Of a DNA stretch of 52,636 nt, positions 7,390-15,388 are shown one piece after another. The position numbers and the translations under genes were made by a program. Under the pieces are notes generated by a model, which was not told the DNA's origin, searched no databases, and saw only the letters and a list, made by a program, of their open reading frames with translations. The stretch covers positions 1-52,636 of the forward strand of contig NZ_VCEI01000033.1 of the NCBI RefSeq assembly GCF_005860765.1, written 5' to 3'. This stretch comes from Dyadobacter sediminis. Its GTDB lineage: Bacteria > Bacteroidota > Bacteroidia > Cytophagales > Spirosomataceae. The stretch's first letter is position 1. Each line of letters starts with the position of its first letter.

Positions 7390-9684
7390 ATGATGGATTT
7401 TCTTAAAATCCCTATATATAAAGCTCTTTTTGCGGTAGCAATCCTTTTTTCTATTTCCGGGCAGGTTCACAGCCAAAAAATAGTACGGTATGATCTATAC
7501 GTTAAAGACACCACAGTAAATTTCACAGGGACGCCCAAGCGGGCCATCGCCGTAAACGGGCAGATTCCCATGCCTACCCTGACTTTTACAGAAGGGGACA
7601 CTGCCGAAATATATGTACACAATGAGCTCGGCGAAGAGACATCCCTGCACTGGCATGGACTGTTCTTGCCCAATAAGTATGATGGGGTTCCTAATCTAAC
7701 CCAAATGCCGATTAAACCTCATACAACGCACTTATACCGATTCCCGATCATTCAGAATGGCACGCACTGGTACCATAGCCATACTGAGTTGCAGGAACAA
7801 ATCGGCATGTATGGATCGATGATCCTGAACAAGAAAAAAGAACCAACCATTCCTACTGTTCCAATCATATTGAGTGAGTGGACGGATATGAAGCCTAAAA
7901 ACGTCCACAGGATGCTTCACAACGCAAGTGATTGGTTTGCCATAAAAAAGGGCGCAACCCAAAGCTATTCGGAGGCGATCAGTCAGGGGTATTTTAAGAC
8001 AAAGGTTGGAAACGAATGGAAGCGCATGACAGCGATGGATGTAAGTGACGTGTATTATGACCGCTTCCTTATTAACGGAAAAAATGAAAGCCAGCTTTCC
8101 CAGTTCAAGCCAGGTGATAAAGTCCGTCTAAGGATTTCAAATGGCGGGGCTTCAACCTATTTCTGGCTTACCTATGCAGGCGGCAAAATGACTGTTGTAG
8201 CTAACGATGGAAACGATGTAGAGCCAGTAGATGTAGACAGGCTGATCATAGCAGTTTCAGAAACTTATGATGTGATTGTTACCATTCCAGCTGTTAAACC
8301 CGGATCTGCCCCTACCGCTTATGAGTTTTTGGCAACATCGGAAGACCGGACCAAATCTACTTCCCTGTTCCTTGGTGAAGGTGTAAAACAACTGGCATCA
8401 CCGCTACCCAGGCTTAAATACTTTGAGGGAATGAAGATGATGAACGGCATGATGAAAATGAATGGTGACCTGGACGATATGGGCATGAACATGAGCCTGA
8501 ACCAGATGGATATGAACGTGGTCATGTACCCGGAAATTACCGGCGCTTTAAAAAGCAAAAAGAAGGATACAGGCAAAGCCATGGATATGGGAAACATGAA
8601 GATGGATGATACCAAGAAAGCGGACGAACATGCTGGTCATAACATGTACAACAGTAATGCATTGTCCACGATTACGACGCTAAATTATGCCATGCTTCAA
8701 TCGCCTGAAAAGACATCTTTACCTAAGGATGCACCGGTAAAAGAGCTCCGTTTTGTATTGACTGGCAACATGAACCGGTACGTATGGAGCATGGACAATA
8801 AAGTGGTTTCCGAGCGTGACAAGATCCTGATTAAAAAAGGTGAAAACGTCCGCATGGTCATTTACAATAATTCCATGATGCGGCACCCAATGCACCTTCA
8901 TGGCCACGATTTCCGGGTGCTCAATGGAAAGGGAGTGAATGCACCTCTGAAAAACATCATTGATATCATGCCCATGGAAACTGACACACTTGAATTTGCT
9001 GCAACTGAAAGTGGTGACTGGTTTTTTCATTGCCATATCCTTTACCATATGATGAGCGGCATGGGCGCAGTTTTCTCCTATGAGAATTCCCCGGCAAATC
9101 CTGAGATCCCTAACCCCCGGTTAGCACAACGCAAACTATTTGCCGATGACCGGGAGTTTCATTTCATGGCCGAAAACGATATTGCCACCAACGGCAACGA
9201 TGGTGAAGCGATGATACAAAATACACGGTGGAGTATTGGCAGTGAGTGGCGACTGGGCTACCACGACCACCACGGTTATGAAGTCGAAACACACCTGGGG
9301 CGTTACATTGGGAAAATGCAGTGGCTGATGCCATTTATTGGCTTTGACTGGCGGTACCGAAAAATGGGGATGGATGAAGTAGAAAGCAATCTTTTTGGCC
9401 AGCGAAACACCAAGGATCAAAGGTCCGTGTTTAGCGCGGGAGTAAACTACATGTTGCCCATGCTGGTTACGGCGCAAGCTGAAATATTCACCGATGGCAA
9501 CCTGCGTTTTCAATTGGAACGGATGGATATACCAGTTTCCAAACGTCTGCGGATGAACCTGATGGTCAATACGGACAAGGAGTACATGGCCGCCCTTCGG
9601 TATATCTTTACCAGGTATGTAGGTGCCACAGCCCATTATGACAGCGACATGGGTTTTGGTGTCGGGCTGACCTTGAATTACTAG
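7390..9684 (+). CDS. Multicopper oxidase (CopA/PcoA type) fused to a C-terminal CopB-like barrel domain
   Basis: The product is 764 aa with a signal peptide (about 1-28). All four copper-ligand blocks are present: HWHG (about 87), HWYHSH (about 125-130), HPMHLHGHDF (about 499) and HCHILYHMMSGMG (about 547), so the T1 and T2/T3 sites look complete. A Met-rich insert (about 348-420, many M..M repeats and GHNM) is typical of CopA/PcoA oxidases. A normal CopA-type enzyme would end near residue 580. About 175 further residues follow, with alternating strands and an aromatic C-terminus (GFGVGLTLNY) recalling CopB/PcoB outer-membrane barrels. It would oxidise Cu(I) to less toxic Cu(II) outside the inner membrane. 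The fusion reading is inference. Confidence 0.85.
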   Translation: MMDFLKIPIYKALFAVAILFSISGQVHSQKIVRYDLYVKDTTVNFTGTPKRAIAVNGQIPMPTLTFTEGDTAEIYVHNELGEETSLHWHGLFLPNKYDGVPNLTQMPIKPHTTHLYRFPIIQNGTHWYHSHTELQEQIGMYGSMILNKKKEPTIPTVPIILSEWTDMKPKNVHRMLHNASDWFAIKKGATQSYSEAISQGYFKTKVGNEWKRMTAMDVSDVYYDRFLINGKNESQLSQFKPGDKVRLRISNGGASTYFWLTYAGGKMTVVANDGNDVEPVDVDRLIIAVSETYDVIVTIPAVKPGSAPTAYEFLATSEDRTKSTSLFLGEGVKQLASPLPRLKYFEGMKMMNGMMKMNGDLDDMGMNMSLNQMDMNVVMYPEITGALKSKKKDTGKAMDMGNMKMDDTKKADEHAGHNMYNSNALSTITTLNYAMLQSPEKTSLPKDAPVKELRFVLTGNMNRYVWSMDNKVVSERDKILIKKGENVRMVIYNNSMMRHPMHLHGHDFRVLNGKGVNAPLKNIIDIMPMETDTLEFAATESGDWFFHCHILYHMMSGMGAVFSYENSPANPEIPNPRLAQRKLFADDREFHFMAENDIATNGNDGEAMIQNTRWSIGSEWRLGYHDHHGYEVETHLGRYIGKMQWLMPFIGFDWRYRKMGMDEVESNLFGQRNTKDQRSVFSAGVNYMLPMLVTAQAEIFTDGNLRFQLERMDIPVSKRLRMNLMVNTDKEYMAALRYIFTRYVGATAHYDSDMGFGVGLTLNY

Positions 9685-9727
9685 CCAATAGATCTCAGCT
9701 TACATAGTACCACATAAACAATGACAA

Positions 9728-11794
9728 ATGGAAAATCACCACCACCACGGGCATCATCCGGAAAAGCAACCCGAAGCCGTGCACGGAATGAAAGGAGTTG
9801 AACATGAGCATCATGGTCACGGCGGGCACACCGATGAAGACAGTAGCCATGACAAACACGCAGGCCACCATACCGAGGATTTTTTAAAGCGCTTCTGGAT
9901 TTGCATGGTCATTACTTTGCCAATCCTTTTGCTATCCCATATGATCCAGCAATGGATTGGTTTTAACTGGACCTTCCCAGGTGATCAATATATGCTTTTG
10001 GCACTAAGCACGATCATATACTTCTATGGGGGCTGGCCGTTTCTGACGGGCCTTGTCCGGGAGCTGAAAAGCAAAACCCTGGGTATGATGACCCTGGTGG
10101 CGGTTGCGATTACTACTGCGTATGTGTATAGCGTGGCCGTGGTTTTTGGGCTGGAAGGGATGGACTTCTTTTGGGAGCTTGCTACCCTAATTGATATTAT
10201 GCTCATTGGGCATTGGCTGGAAATGAAATCGCAGATGGCCGCCTCAAAAGCCCTGGAATCCCTGGTTGCTTTACTTCCATCAGTGGTCCATGTAGAAAAG
10301 GACAATCAGGTAACCGATATACCTTTAAAAGACCTTCGCACAGGAGATTTGTTACTTGTCAAGCCAGGTGAAAAGGTGCCTGCCGACGGATTGGTCACAG
10401 ATGGACGTTCTTATGTGAACGAAAGCATGCTAACTGGCGAAAGTGTGCCAGTTCAAAAGCAGAAAGACAATAAGGTTATTGCCGGCGCTATCAACGGTGA
10501 TGGTGTTCTCAAAGTCAAGGTTACCGGGGCTGGCAATGACAGCTACCTGCAAAAGGTCATCAACATGGTCAAGACTGCCCAGGGTGCTAAATCCAGTACC
10601 CAAAACCTGGCAGATAAGGTAGCCGGATGGCTAACCATTGTTTCCATTACAGTTGGGGTTGCGACTTTCATCATCTGGTACACTGGTGGTCAAAGCCTGG
10701 CATTTGCCTTAGAAAGAATGGTTACTGTTATGGTAACATCTTGTCCGCACGCCTTGGGAGTCGCTATCCCTTTGGTTATTGCCATTTCAACAACCATTTC
10801 TGCAACGCATGGGCTGTTGATCCGCAACCGCACTGCCTTTGAGAATGCGCGAAAATTGACTACAATCATTTTCGATAAAACCGGCACACTTACCAAAGGC
10901 TCCCATGAAGTCCAACAGATAATACCCATTGACGAGCAGCTGTCACCAGACCAGATTTTACAGTATGCAGCGGCTGTACAACAAAACTCCGAGCACCATA
11001 TCGCCCACGGCGTAATCAGGAAATTGAAAGAAAAAGGATTGCAGCTTTACAAGTCCACCGATTTCAATTATATGCAAGGCATTGGGGTAACAGGTACTGT
11101 GGATGGCAAGAAAATAGTAGCTGCCGGACCTAATTATTTCACACAGGAAAATAAACCAGTGCCTGCCATTCCCGACCAGATAGACCAGGCCACTGACACG
11201 GTAAACTTTATCTTGGTCGATGGCAAGCTGGTTGGCTTGATCACTTTTGCCGATACCATCCGGGAGAATGCAGCTCAGGCAATCGCTGAACTCAAAAAAA
11301 TGAACATCAAATCGTTCCTTTTGACCGGGGACAATGCCAAGATTGCAGAAGCGGTCTGCAAAAAACTGGACATGGACGGTTACCTGGCGGGTGTGCTGCC
11401 GCATCAGAAGCAGGATAAGGTCAAGGAGTTTCAAGCCAAAGGAGAGATTGTAGCAATGACAGGTGACGGGGTCAATGATGCGCCCGCGCTTGCGCAAGCA
11501 GACGTGGGTATTGCCGTTGGCTCCGGAACTGACGTAGCAGCTGAGACGGCCGATATTATCCTGGTAAATAGTGACCCGATGGATGTAGTGCAAATGATCA
11601 CATTTGGCAGGGCTACTTACAGAAAAATGGTGCAAAACCTGGCTTGGGCAATTGGCTACAATGTAATAGCTATACCACTGGCCGCCGGTGTTTTGTACCC
11701 TTCCTTTATGTTAAGCCCGGCTATGGGGGCAGTCCTGATGAGCGCATCCACGATTGTGGTTGCTATTAATGCAAAACTGCTTAAAGTTAATTAA
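9728..11794 (+). CDS. copB: Copper-translocating P1B-type ATPase (CopB-like, CPH motif)
   Basis: The product is 688 aa. The N-terminus (1-50) is extremely His-rich (ENHHHHGHH, HEHHGHGGH, DKHAGHH), replacing the CXXC HMA domains of CopA-type pumps. Also visible are TGES in the actuator domain (MLTGES), the membrane metal motif SCPH (about residue 339), the phosphorylation motif DKTGTLT (about 383), and GDGVNDAPALA in the hinge. The CPH motif and His-rich tail place it with CopB/P1B-3 pumps, which export Cu (also Ag) from the cytosol. It follows the oxidase after 43 bp, so they are probably co-transcribed. Confidence 0.92.
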   Translation: MENHHHHGHHPEKQPEAVHGMKGVEHEHHGHGGHTDEDSSHDKHAGHHTEDFLKRFWICMVITLPILLLSHMIQQWIGFNWTFPGDQYMLLALSTIIYFYGGWPFLTGLVRELKSKTLGMMTLVAVAITTAYVYSVAVVFGLEGMDFFWELATLIDIMLIGHWLEMKSQMAASKALESLVALLPSVVHVEKDNQVTDIPLKDLRTGDLLLVKPGEKVPADGLVTDGRSYVNESMLTGESVPVQKQKDNKVIAGAINGDGVLKVKVTGAGNDSYLQKVINMVKTAQGAKSSTQNLADKVAGWLTIVSITVGVATFIIWYTGGQSLAFALERMVTVMVTSCPHALGVAIPLVIAISTTISATHGLLIRNRTAFENARKLTTIIFDKTGTLTKGSHEVQQIIPIDEQLSPDQILQYAAAVQQNSEHHIAHGVIRKLKEKGLQLYKSTDFNYMQGIGVTGTVDGKKIVAAGPNYFTQENKPVPAIPDQIDQATDTVNFILVDGKLVGLITFADTIRENAAQAIAELKKMNIKSFLLTGDNAKIAEAVCKKLDMDGYLAGVLPHQKQDKVKEFQAKGEIVAMTGDGVNDAPALAQADVGIAVGSGTDVAAETADIILVNSDPMDVVQMITFGRATYRKMVQNLAWAIGYNVIAIPLAAGVLYPSFMLSPAMGAVLMSASTIVVAINAKLLKVN

Positions 11795-11881
11795 GGAAAT
11801 TTTCCACATAATGGCATAAATATATTAAATGCATCCCACTGAATTTCAGCAAAATAAACCACTTATTTAAACAACAACCAC

Positions 11882-12502
11882 ATGAAACCAACGTACAAAA
11901 TTTTAGGACTCGCTGCATTGATAGCCTTTTCAACCGCCTGCTCGGATGACGACGATAACAATCAAATTTCGATTCAAGCTCATGATGAAAATCAAATGAT
12001 GACACTTATGCATGAGATGATGGATGAAATGCATACCATGAAAGTGACACAGGATCCTGATATCGATTATGCAAGTATGATGAGAATGCATCACATGGGT
12101 GCTATTGACATGGCAGAGCTGGAATTGAAGTCCGGAACTAGTAGCGAAATGAAGGCTAAAGCCCAAGCGATCATTGATGCCCAGCAGAAAGAAATAGCAG
12201 AATTTGATTCTTTCCTTGCCAATGCTAAGCCCACTACCATGAACATGGACTTTCATATGAAAATGATGGACGGAATGGATCGGATGGGCAAACAATCTGA
12301 CCTTCAAATCATCAATGGGAACATAGACCAGGACTTTGCCACCTTAATGATCGAGCATCACAAGAGTGCTACCGAAATGGCACAGATGCACTTATTAATG
12401 GGTAAGGATGCTGGTTTGAAAGAAATGTCTTCTATGATCATTGAAGAGCAGAACAAAGAAATAGCCGATTTGCAGACTTGGCTACTGGCTAACAGAAAAT
12501 AA
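11882..12502 (+). CDS. DUF305 lipoprotein with Met/His-rich ferritin-like repeats
   Basis: The product is 206 aa. A lipobox-like signal (AFSTACSDDDD, Cys about residue 20) suggests membrane anchoring. Two DUF305 units follow, with HEMMDEMHTM...MMRMHHMGAIDMAELEL and MKMMDGMDRM...LMIEHHKSATEMAQM. DUF305 proteins are small four-helix bundles often encoded with copper exporters. The Met and His spacing suggests Cu/Ag binding; this is family and context inference. It lies 87 bp after the ATPase and 23 bp before the Cys-rich four-helix gene fragment. Confidence 0.85.
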   Translation: MKPTYKILGLAALIAFSTACSDDDDNNQISIQAHDENQMMTLMHEMMDEMHTMKVTQDPDIDYASMMRMHHMGAIDMAELELKSGTSSEMKAKAQAIIDAQQKEIAEFDSFLANAKPTTMNMDFHMKMMDGMDRMGKQSDLQIINGNIDQDFATLMIEHHKSATEMAQMHLLMGKDAGLKEMSSMIIEEQNKEIADLQTWLLANRK

Positions 12503-12525
12503 CCACCAATCTAACCTTAAATTTT

Positions 12526-12639
12526 ATGGAACATCAACAATTCAAAGAATGTATCGATGCTTGCGTGGCATGCGCAATCGCTTGCAGTCACTGTGCAACT
12601 GAGTGTTTGAAAGAGAGGTTTTTCTTACAAATGGGCTGA
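12526..12639 (+). pseudogene. Truncated four-helix Cys-rich copper storage-like protein (DUF326/Csp type)
   Basis: A 37-codon frame. The first 30 residues (MEHQQFKECIDACVACAIAC, then SHCATECLKE) carry Cys at the C..C..C..C heptad-like spacing of Csp/DUF326 copper-binding bundles, normally 110-130 aa. From codon 30 on the sequence is the terminal repeat of the Tn3 remnant (12615), which supplies the stop at 12637-12639. The remaining part of the gene is not found on the other side of that element. It was the last gene of the copper operon and is now almost certainly non-functional. Confidence 0.75.
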
Positions 12640-12652
12640 AATACACGTTAAG
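12615..12652 (+). repeat. Left 38-bp terminal inverted repeat of the decayed Tn3-family element
   Basis: It begins GAGGTTTTTCTTACAAATGG and ends CACGTTAAG. It is inverted relative to 13932-13969 and to 88-125. Confidence 0.75.
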
Positions 12653-12655
12653 CAA

Positions 12656-12850
12656 CTAACTGTTTAGTTTTGGCTTTCTCAATGGCCGCAAACCCTTGCC
12701 TCCAAGATCCGGGTCAGCATTAAAGGAGTATTTCCCCAGCCGGTTGATATGTGCAAAATGGGCAGGAGAATAAACTCCAAGTCATTTTCGTCAATCTGGT
12801 AGCCGAGGGAACTCCAGTAAATGAAGTCCCCTCTAACTGTCATTGCCTAA
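12656..12850 (-). pseudogene. tnpA: 3' remnant of a Tn3-family tnpA
   Basis: On the minus strand one frame reads SPAHFAHINRLGKYSF then a tail ending LRPLRK before TAG at 12656. This is the conserved C-terminus of Tn3 transposases (..HIN.LG.Y.F...LRPLR). A piece further upstream (GDFIYWSSLGYQIDENDLEF) is in another frame, so at least one indel is present. The other ~950 residues are missing. Confidence 0.65.
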
Positions 12851-12916
12851 GTGTATAGTCTGATGATTTCCGACGCTCTATTTTTATTAGCACTAACAGC
12901 AAAGTGAAATAAGATG

Positions 12917-13252
12917 TTATAATTCGCTACTATCCTCTATAGTCGCTGTTGGTGCATTTTTCTTTACAGAGTCAATCCCATTGCTCATACCCGAAAGGCT
13001 TTCATACATTTCGCTGCTTCCAATTACTTGGCCGTTTGCAGCTTTGAGATTGAAATAATATTTACCATTCGAAGAGGTCTTCTTGTCGTAACGATTGTCC
13101 TGCGATGAGTTTGTCTTCACTGACTCTATGCCATTCAAGCAAGCCGTCTTTGCTTTGTAACCCTCACTGGTTAAAATGGTTTGACCGTTATTTGCCTTCA
13201 AATCAAATTGAAACTCGCCGTTCTTTCGGAGAATGATAACAAATTTGCTCAT
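12917..13252 (-). CDS. YegP-family protein (two DUF1508 repeats)
   Basis: The product is 111 aa. Two tandem copies of the DUF1508 repeat are visible: KFVIILRKNGEFQFDLKANN, then GQTILTSEGYKAKTACLNGIESVK, and again KYYFNLKAANGQVIGSSEMY, then ESLSGMSNGIDSVKKNA. This is the standard two-repeat length of YegP. The molecular role of the family is not established. It lies inside the decayed Tn3-family element, so it is probably a passenger gene. Confidence 0.85.
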   Translation of the reverse strand: MSKFVIILRKNGEFQFDLKANNGQTILTSEGYKAKTACLNGIESVKTNSSQDNRYDKKTSSNGKYYFNLKAANGQVIGSSEMYESLSGMSNGIDSVKKNAPTATIEDSSEL

Positions 13253-13312
13253 AGAAAATTGGGGTAAATCATAGTTTATTTTGAGAGATATATTTCATCA
13301 GAACAGAACTAC

Positions 13313-13429
13313 CTAATCCTTTTTTGACGAAAGTTTTAGCCGGTTTGCAGCCTTGACAATCATAAATATCACCCAGGCAATGATCAAAAACTGAATTAGC
13401 ACCTGAATAAAATTGCCGTATTTGAGCAT
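13313..13429 (-). pseudogene. mscL: C-terminal fragment of a large-conductance mechanosensitive channel (MscL)
   Basis: A 38-codon frame starting MLKYGNFIQVLIQFLIIAWV and then IFMIVKAANRL. This matches the periplasmic-loop-to-TM2 end of MscL (..YG.FI...I.FLI.A..IF...K..N.L). TM1 and the pore-lining N-terminus are absent. MscL is normally 125-150 aa. A short stand-alone membrane peptide is possible, but a gene fragment carried in the transposon is more likely. Confidence 0.6.
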
Positions 13430-13674
13430 AATTTAGGTAGGTAATGGTTAAAAAGGAAACAAAAAACTATCGAAAATCTGAGCGAACTGAACTTTGTCGA
13501 TTTGGCCCTCTATAAACCTTGATAGCCGGAACATTGACATATTTTGTCGATCCTACCGATCAACTCGACATCCAAACGGGTGCATTGATATGTTCTTGCA
13601 TTCGATTGCCGTAATACAGCACACGCTTGTGTCAACACAAGAAATAGGGTATCGATTTATACTCATGCCGGCCG

Positions 13675-13928
13675 ACCAGCGAGCTGATATTTCATGTGAC
13701 GGCTTCTCTGGCACAATTTGAAAGCTCGCTGATCAGCCAAAGGGTCAAAGTCGGCATGGCCAGGGCAAGAGAACAAGGGAAACGTATTTCCCGGCTCCAT
13801 TGCCTATCCAGCAGCAACAGGAAATTTTTGAACTACAAAAACAAGGGTTTTCGATGAACAAGATTTCTAAACGGCTCGGAATTGCTTACGGAACTATGTA
13901 TAATTATGTTGGTAAACTAAAAACATAG
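13675..13928 (+). pseudogene. 3' remnant of a Tn3-type serine resolvase
   Basis: One frame reads LIFHVTASLAQFESSLISQR then VKVGMARAREQGKRISR, the E-helix region of resolvases. After a 1-2 nt shift near 13795 the frame continues PIQQQQEIFELQKQGFSMNK, then ISKRLGIAYGTMYNYVGKLKT, then TAG: linker and HTH. The N-terminal catalytic domain (Ser, LDRLGR) is not recoverable; degenerate pieces may reach back to about 13500. It adjoins the 38-bp repeat at 13932, matching the arrangement at 1-125. Confidence 0.7.
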
Positions 13929-13931
13929 TTT

Positions 13932-13969
13932 ATTGGCGTATATTTTCGCCCATTTGTAAGAAAAACCTC
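13932..13969 (-). repeat. Right 38-bp terminal inverted repeat of the decayed Tn3-family element
   Basis: Read on the minus strand it begins GAGGTTTTTCTTACAAATGG and its inner end reads ATATACGCCAAT. It is in the same orientation as the repeat at 88-125. Confidence 0.75.
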
Positions 13970-14133
13970 TTAATCCACCTGGCTAGGTGATGGCCTCCGA
14001 AAGGGGCTACAATTGATATTACGCCTTGAAGGCTTGGATAAGGGATAAAATTTGCTAGGCCAATTATGGCAGTAGGAATCCATATTTCCAGGTCAAATTT
14101 TTTGACTGTACTTATCGGGGACTTCGCAGGCAT
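13970..14133 (-). pseudogene. Small hydrophobic protein, 3' end cut off by the Tn3-family end
   Basis: About 53 native residues (MPAKSPISTVKKFDLEIWIP, then TAIIGLANFIPYPSLQGVIS and IVAPFGGHHLARWI) before the frame enters the 38-bp repeat and stops at 13930. Its ATG overlaps the stop of the upstream gene as TAATG, so translation would be coupled. A Pro/Gly-rich hydrophobic middle may cross the membrane. No family recognised. The first codons recur beside the decayed paralogue at 46644 (MPARSP..). Confidence 0.45.
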
Positions 14134-14324
14134 TATTTAGCTAGCGTTTCCCGAAGTCTTTTTAAGTCCTTCTTGCTTAGGTCATTAACTTCCACCCACT
14201 CATCAGTGCCTTTCCGTTTTACGCGAAACGAATCATGTCCACCAAACAACTTGGACAGAACTGTAAAAGCACCGCCAAGGATTGCTGCAACACTTAAAAC
14301 AATCTCTATTATTGCTACTGGCAT
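14133..14324 (-). CDS. Small membrane-anchored protein of unknown function (63 aa)
   Basis: The start at 14324 (MPVAIIEIVLSVAAILGGAF) was preferred over the 88-aa open frame because a decayed copy at 46644-46834 begins at the same codon. One N-terminal hydrophobic helix with small residues is followed by a charged tail (DSFRVKRKGTDEWVEVNDLS, then KKDLKRLRETLAK). The tail resembles short effector-linked membrane peptides, but I cannot name a family. Its stop overlaps the next start (TAATG). The conserved pair next to two mobile-element scars suggests it is a real gene. Confidence 0.55.
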   Translation of the reverse strand: MPVAIIEIVLSVAAILGGAFTVLSKLFGGHDSFRVKRKGTDEWVEVNDLSKKDLKRLRETLAK

Positions 14325-14455
14325 AATGACTGAAATGGACAATTTGATGCAAATGTGCACTAATCTATACAAGATTACACAAATAACAACAAAAACCAAA
14401 CAATCAGAGTTTCAACCTATTTTGTATGGGCCTGCTTGCTTAGCACAGGAACTTC

Positions 14456-15346
14456 TTAGCTCAATTCTTCCTTATCCGGTAAGCGCTGGTCTTTCAGGTC
14501 CAGGTTTTCTACTTCCACTTTTGTACTACGCACTGTGTCGTTAATAACTTCATCACGCTCAACCACTTGCTTGGTCAGGGAAACATCCTCTGTCACCATA
14601 GCAACTTTTGAGACCAATGGAACTTCTGCATGCTCGGTTAGCTCGATAGTCCTTTCCTGAAATGTATCCAGCTCACTTGAAGTTACCGCCCTGTCCACTG
14701 GCATACGATCTACATGTACTGTTTCAGTTTTAAGTGCGATGCTTTCCTGAACCGGACGCTCTACAATGCGGCTGGTCAGCCGCACCCCTCCTGTTTGTAC
14801 CTGCTTTTTACTGATGGAAATATCTTCTTCGATGACAGGGATGCTTTCTACGCCCGATGTAGCCCGCGAACCGTAAAACCGATCATCATTGAAGTGTTCG
14901 TGCTCATAAAATCCTTCCGGGTGGCTCTGGTAAGTGGCTGCACCTGGGGCAACCGCAGCTGCAAGGCCGGTAAAGGTGATACGGATCTGCGACTCTGTTG
15001 CAGGTGTGATTTTACCTTTTTCGTATCGTGGCAATGCCCCAAGCTTTTGGGCCGTCAATTCTGCCAGGACCACTTCATCCTCTTTCTCATCCAGGGTAGC
15101 CAGCCCAATTGGTACCAATACCTCCCCGCCATCCAGTTCCAATTTGTTGTCATCCAGATCAACGATGATATAAAGTACTTTTCGGGTCTGTGTATCAAAA
15201 ATCAATTCTTCGACTTCCCCAATCTGGTTGCCTGCCGTGTCTTTGACGTCCCAACCTTTAATATCTGGCTGCCCGTCGGCAATCTCAAAGGCACTGCCAC
15301 CAAGCTCCTGCATGCGGTCTGCGCTATTTGAATGTTCAGTTGTCAT
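14456..15346 (-). CDS. PRC-barrel + DUF2382 (YsnF/AvaK) stress protein
   Basis: The product is 296 aa. An N-terminal PRC-barrel (about 25-115, IKGWDVKDTAGNQIGEVEEL then IFDTQTRKVLYIIVDLDD) is joined through an Ala/Gly/His linker (AAAVAPGAATYQSHPEGFYE) to a DUF2382 domain (about 165-285: SIPVIEEDISISKKQVQTGG, VRLTSRIVERPVQE, ...STKVEVENL). DUF2382 proteins are stress-induced in many bacteria; biochemical function is not established. A close paralogue lies at 36975-37892. It follows the OmpA gene by 42 bp on the same strand, so the pair is likely an operon. Confidence 0.88.
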   Translation of the reverse strand: MTTEHSNSADRMQELGGSAFEIADGQPDIKGWDVKDTAGNQIGEVEELIFDTQTRKVLYIIVDLDDNKLELDGGEVLVPIGLATLDEKEDEVVLAELTAQKLGALPRYEKGKITPATESQIRITFTGLAAAVAPGAATYQSHPEGFYEHEHFNDDRFYGSRATSGVESIPVIEEDISISKKQVQTGGVRLTSRIVERPVQESIALKTETVHVDRMPVDRAVTSSELDTFQERTIELTEHAEVPLVSKVAMVTEDVSLTKQVVERDEVINDTVRSTKVEVENLDLKDQRLPDKEELS

Positions 15347-15388
15347 AATGATTTGGTTTTGGTTTGTGAGAACAGTGTTATCAGGTTA

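Larger units (their letters stand above)
12615..13969. mobile_element. Decayed Tn3-family transposon carrying a YegP-like gene and an MscL fragment
   Basis: It is bounded by 38-bp inverted repeats at 12615-12652 and 13932-13969 that share their first 22 bases. The left one ends CACGTTAAG, exactly as the classical Tn3 repeat does. Inside are a tnpA 3' remnant (minus) at the left end and a tnpR 3' remnant (plus) at the right end, the same gene order as in full transposons. The middle of tnpA and the front of tnpR are lost. The flanking bases (AAAGA left, TTAAT right) are not a 5-bp duplication, and the two interrupted genes differ, so the outer arms do not come from one simple insertion. Confidence 0.75.

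Noticed and set aside
13494..13721. 75-codon plus-strand frame in the Tn3 remnant
   Set aside because: It covers degenerate resolvase sequence in a wrong frame; the resolvase frame is clear from about 13675.
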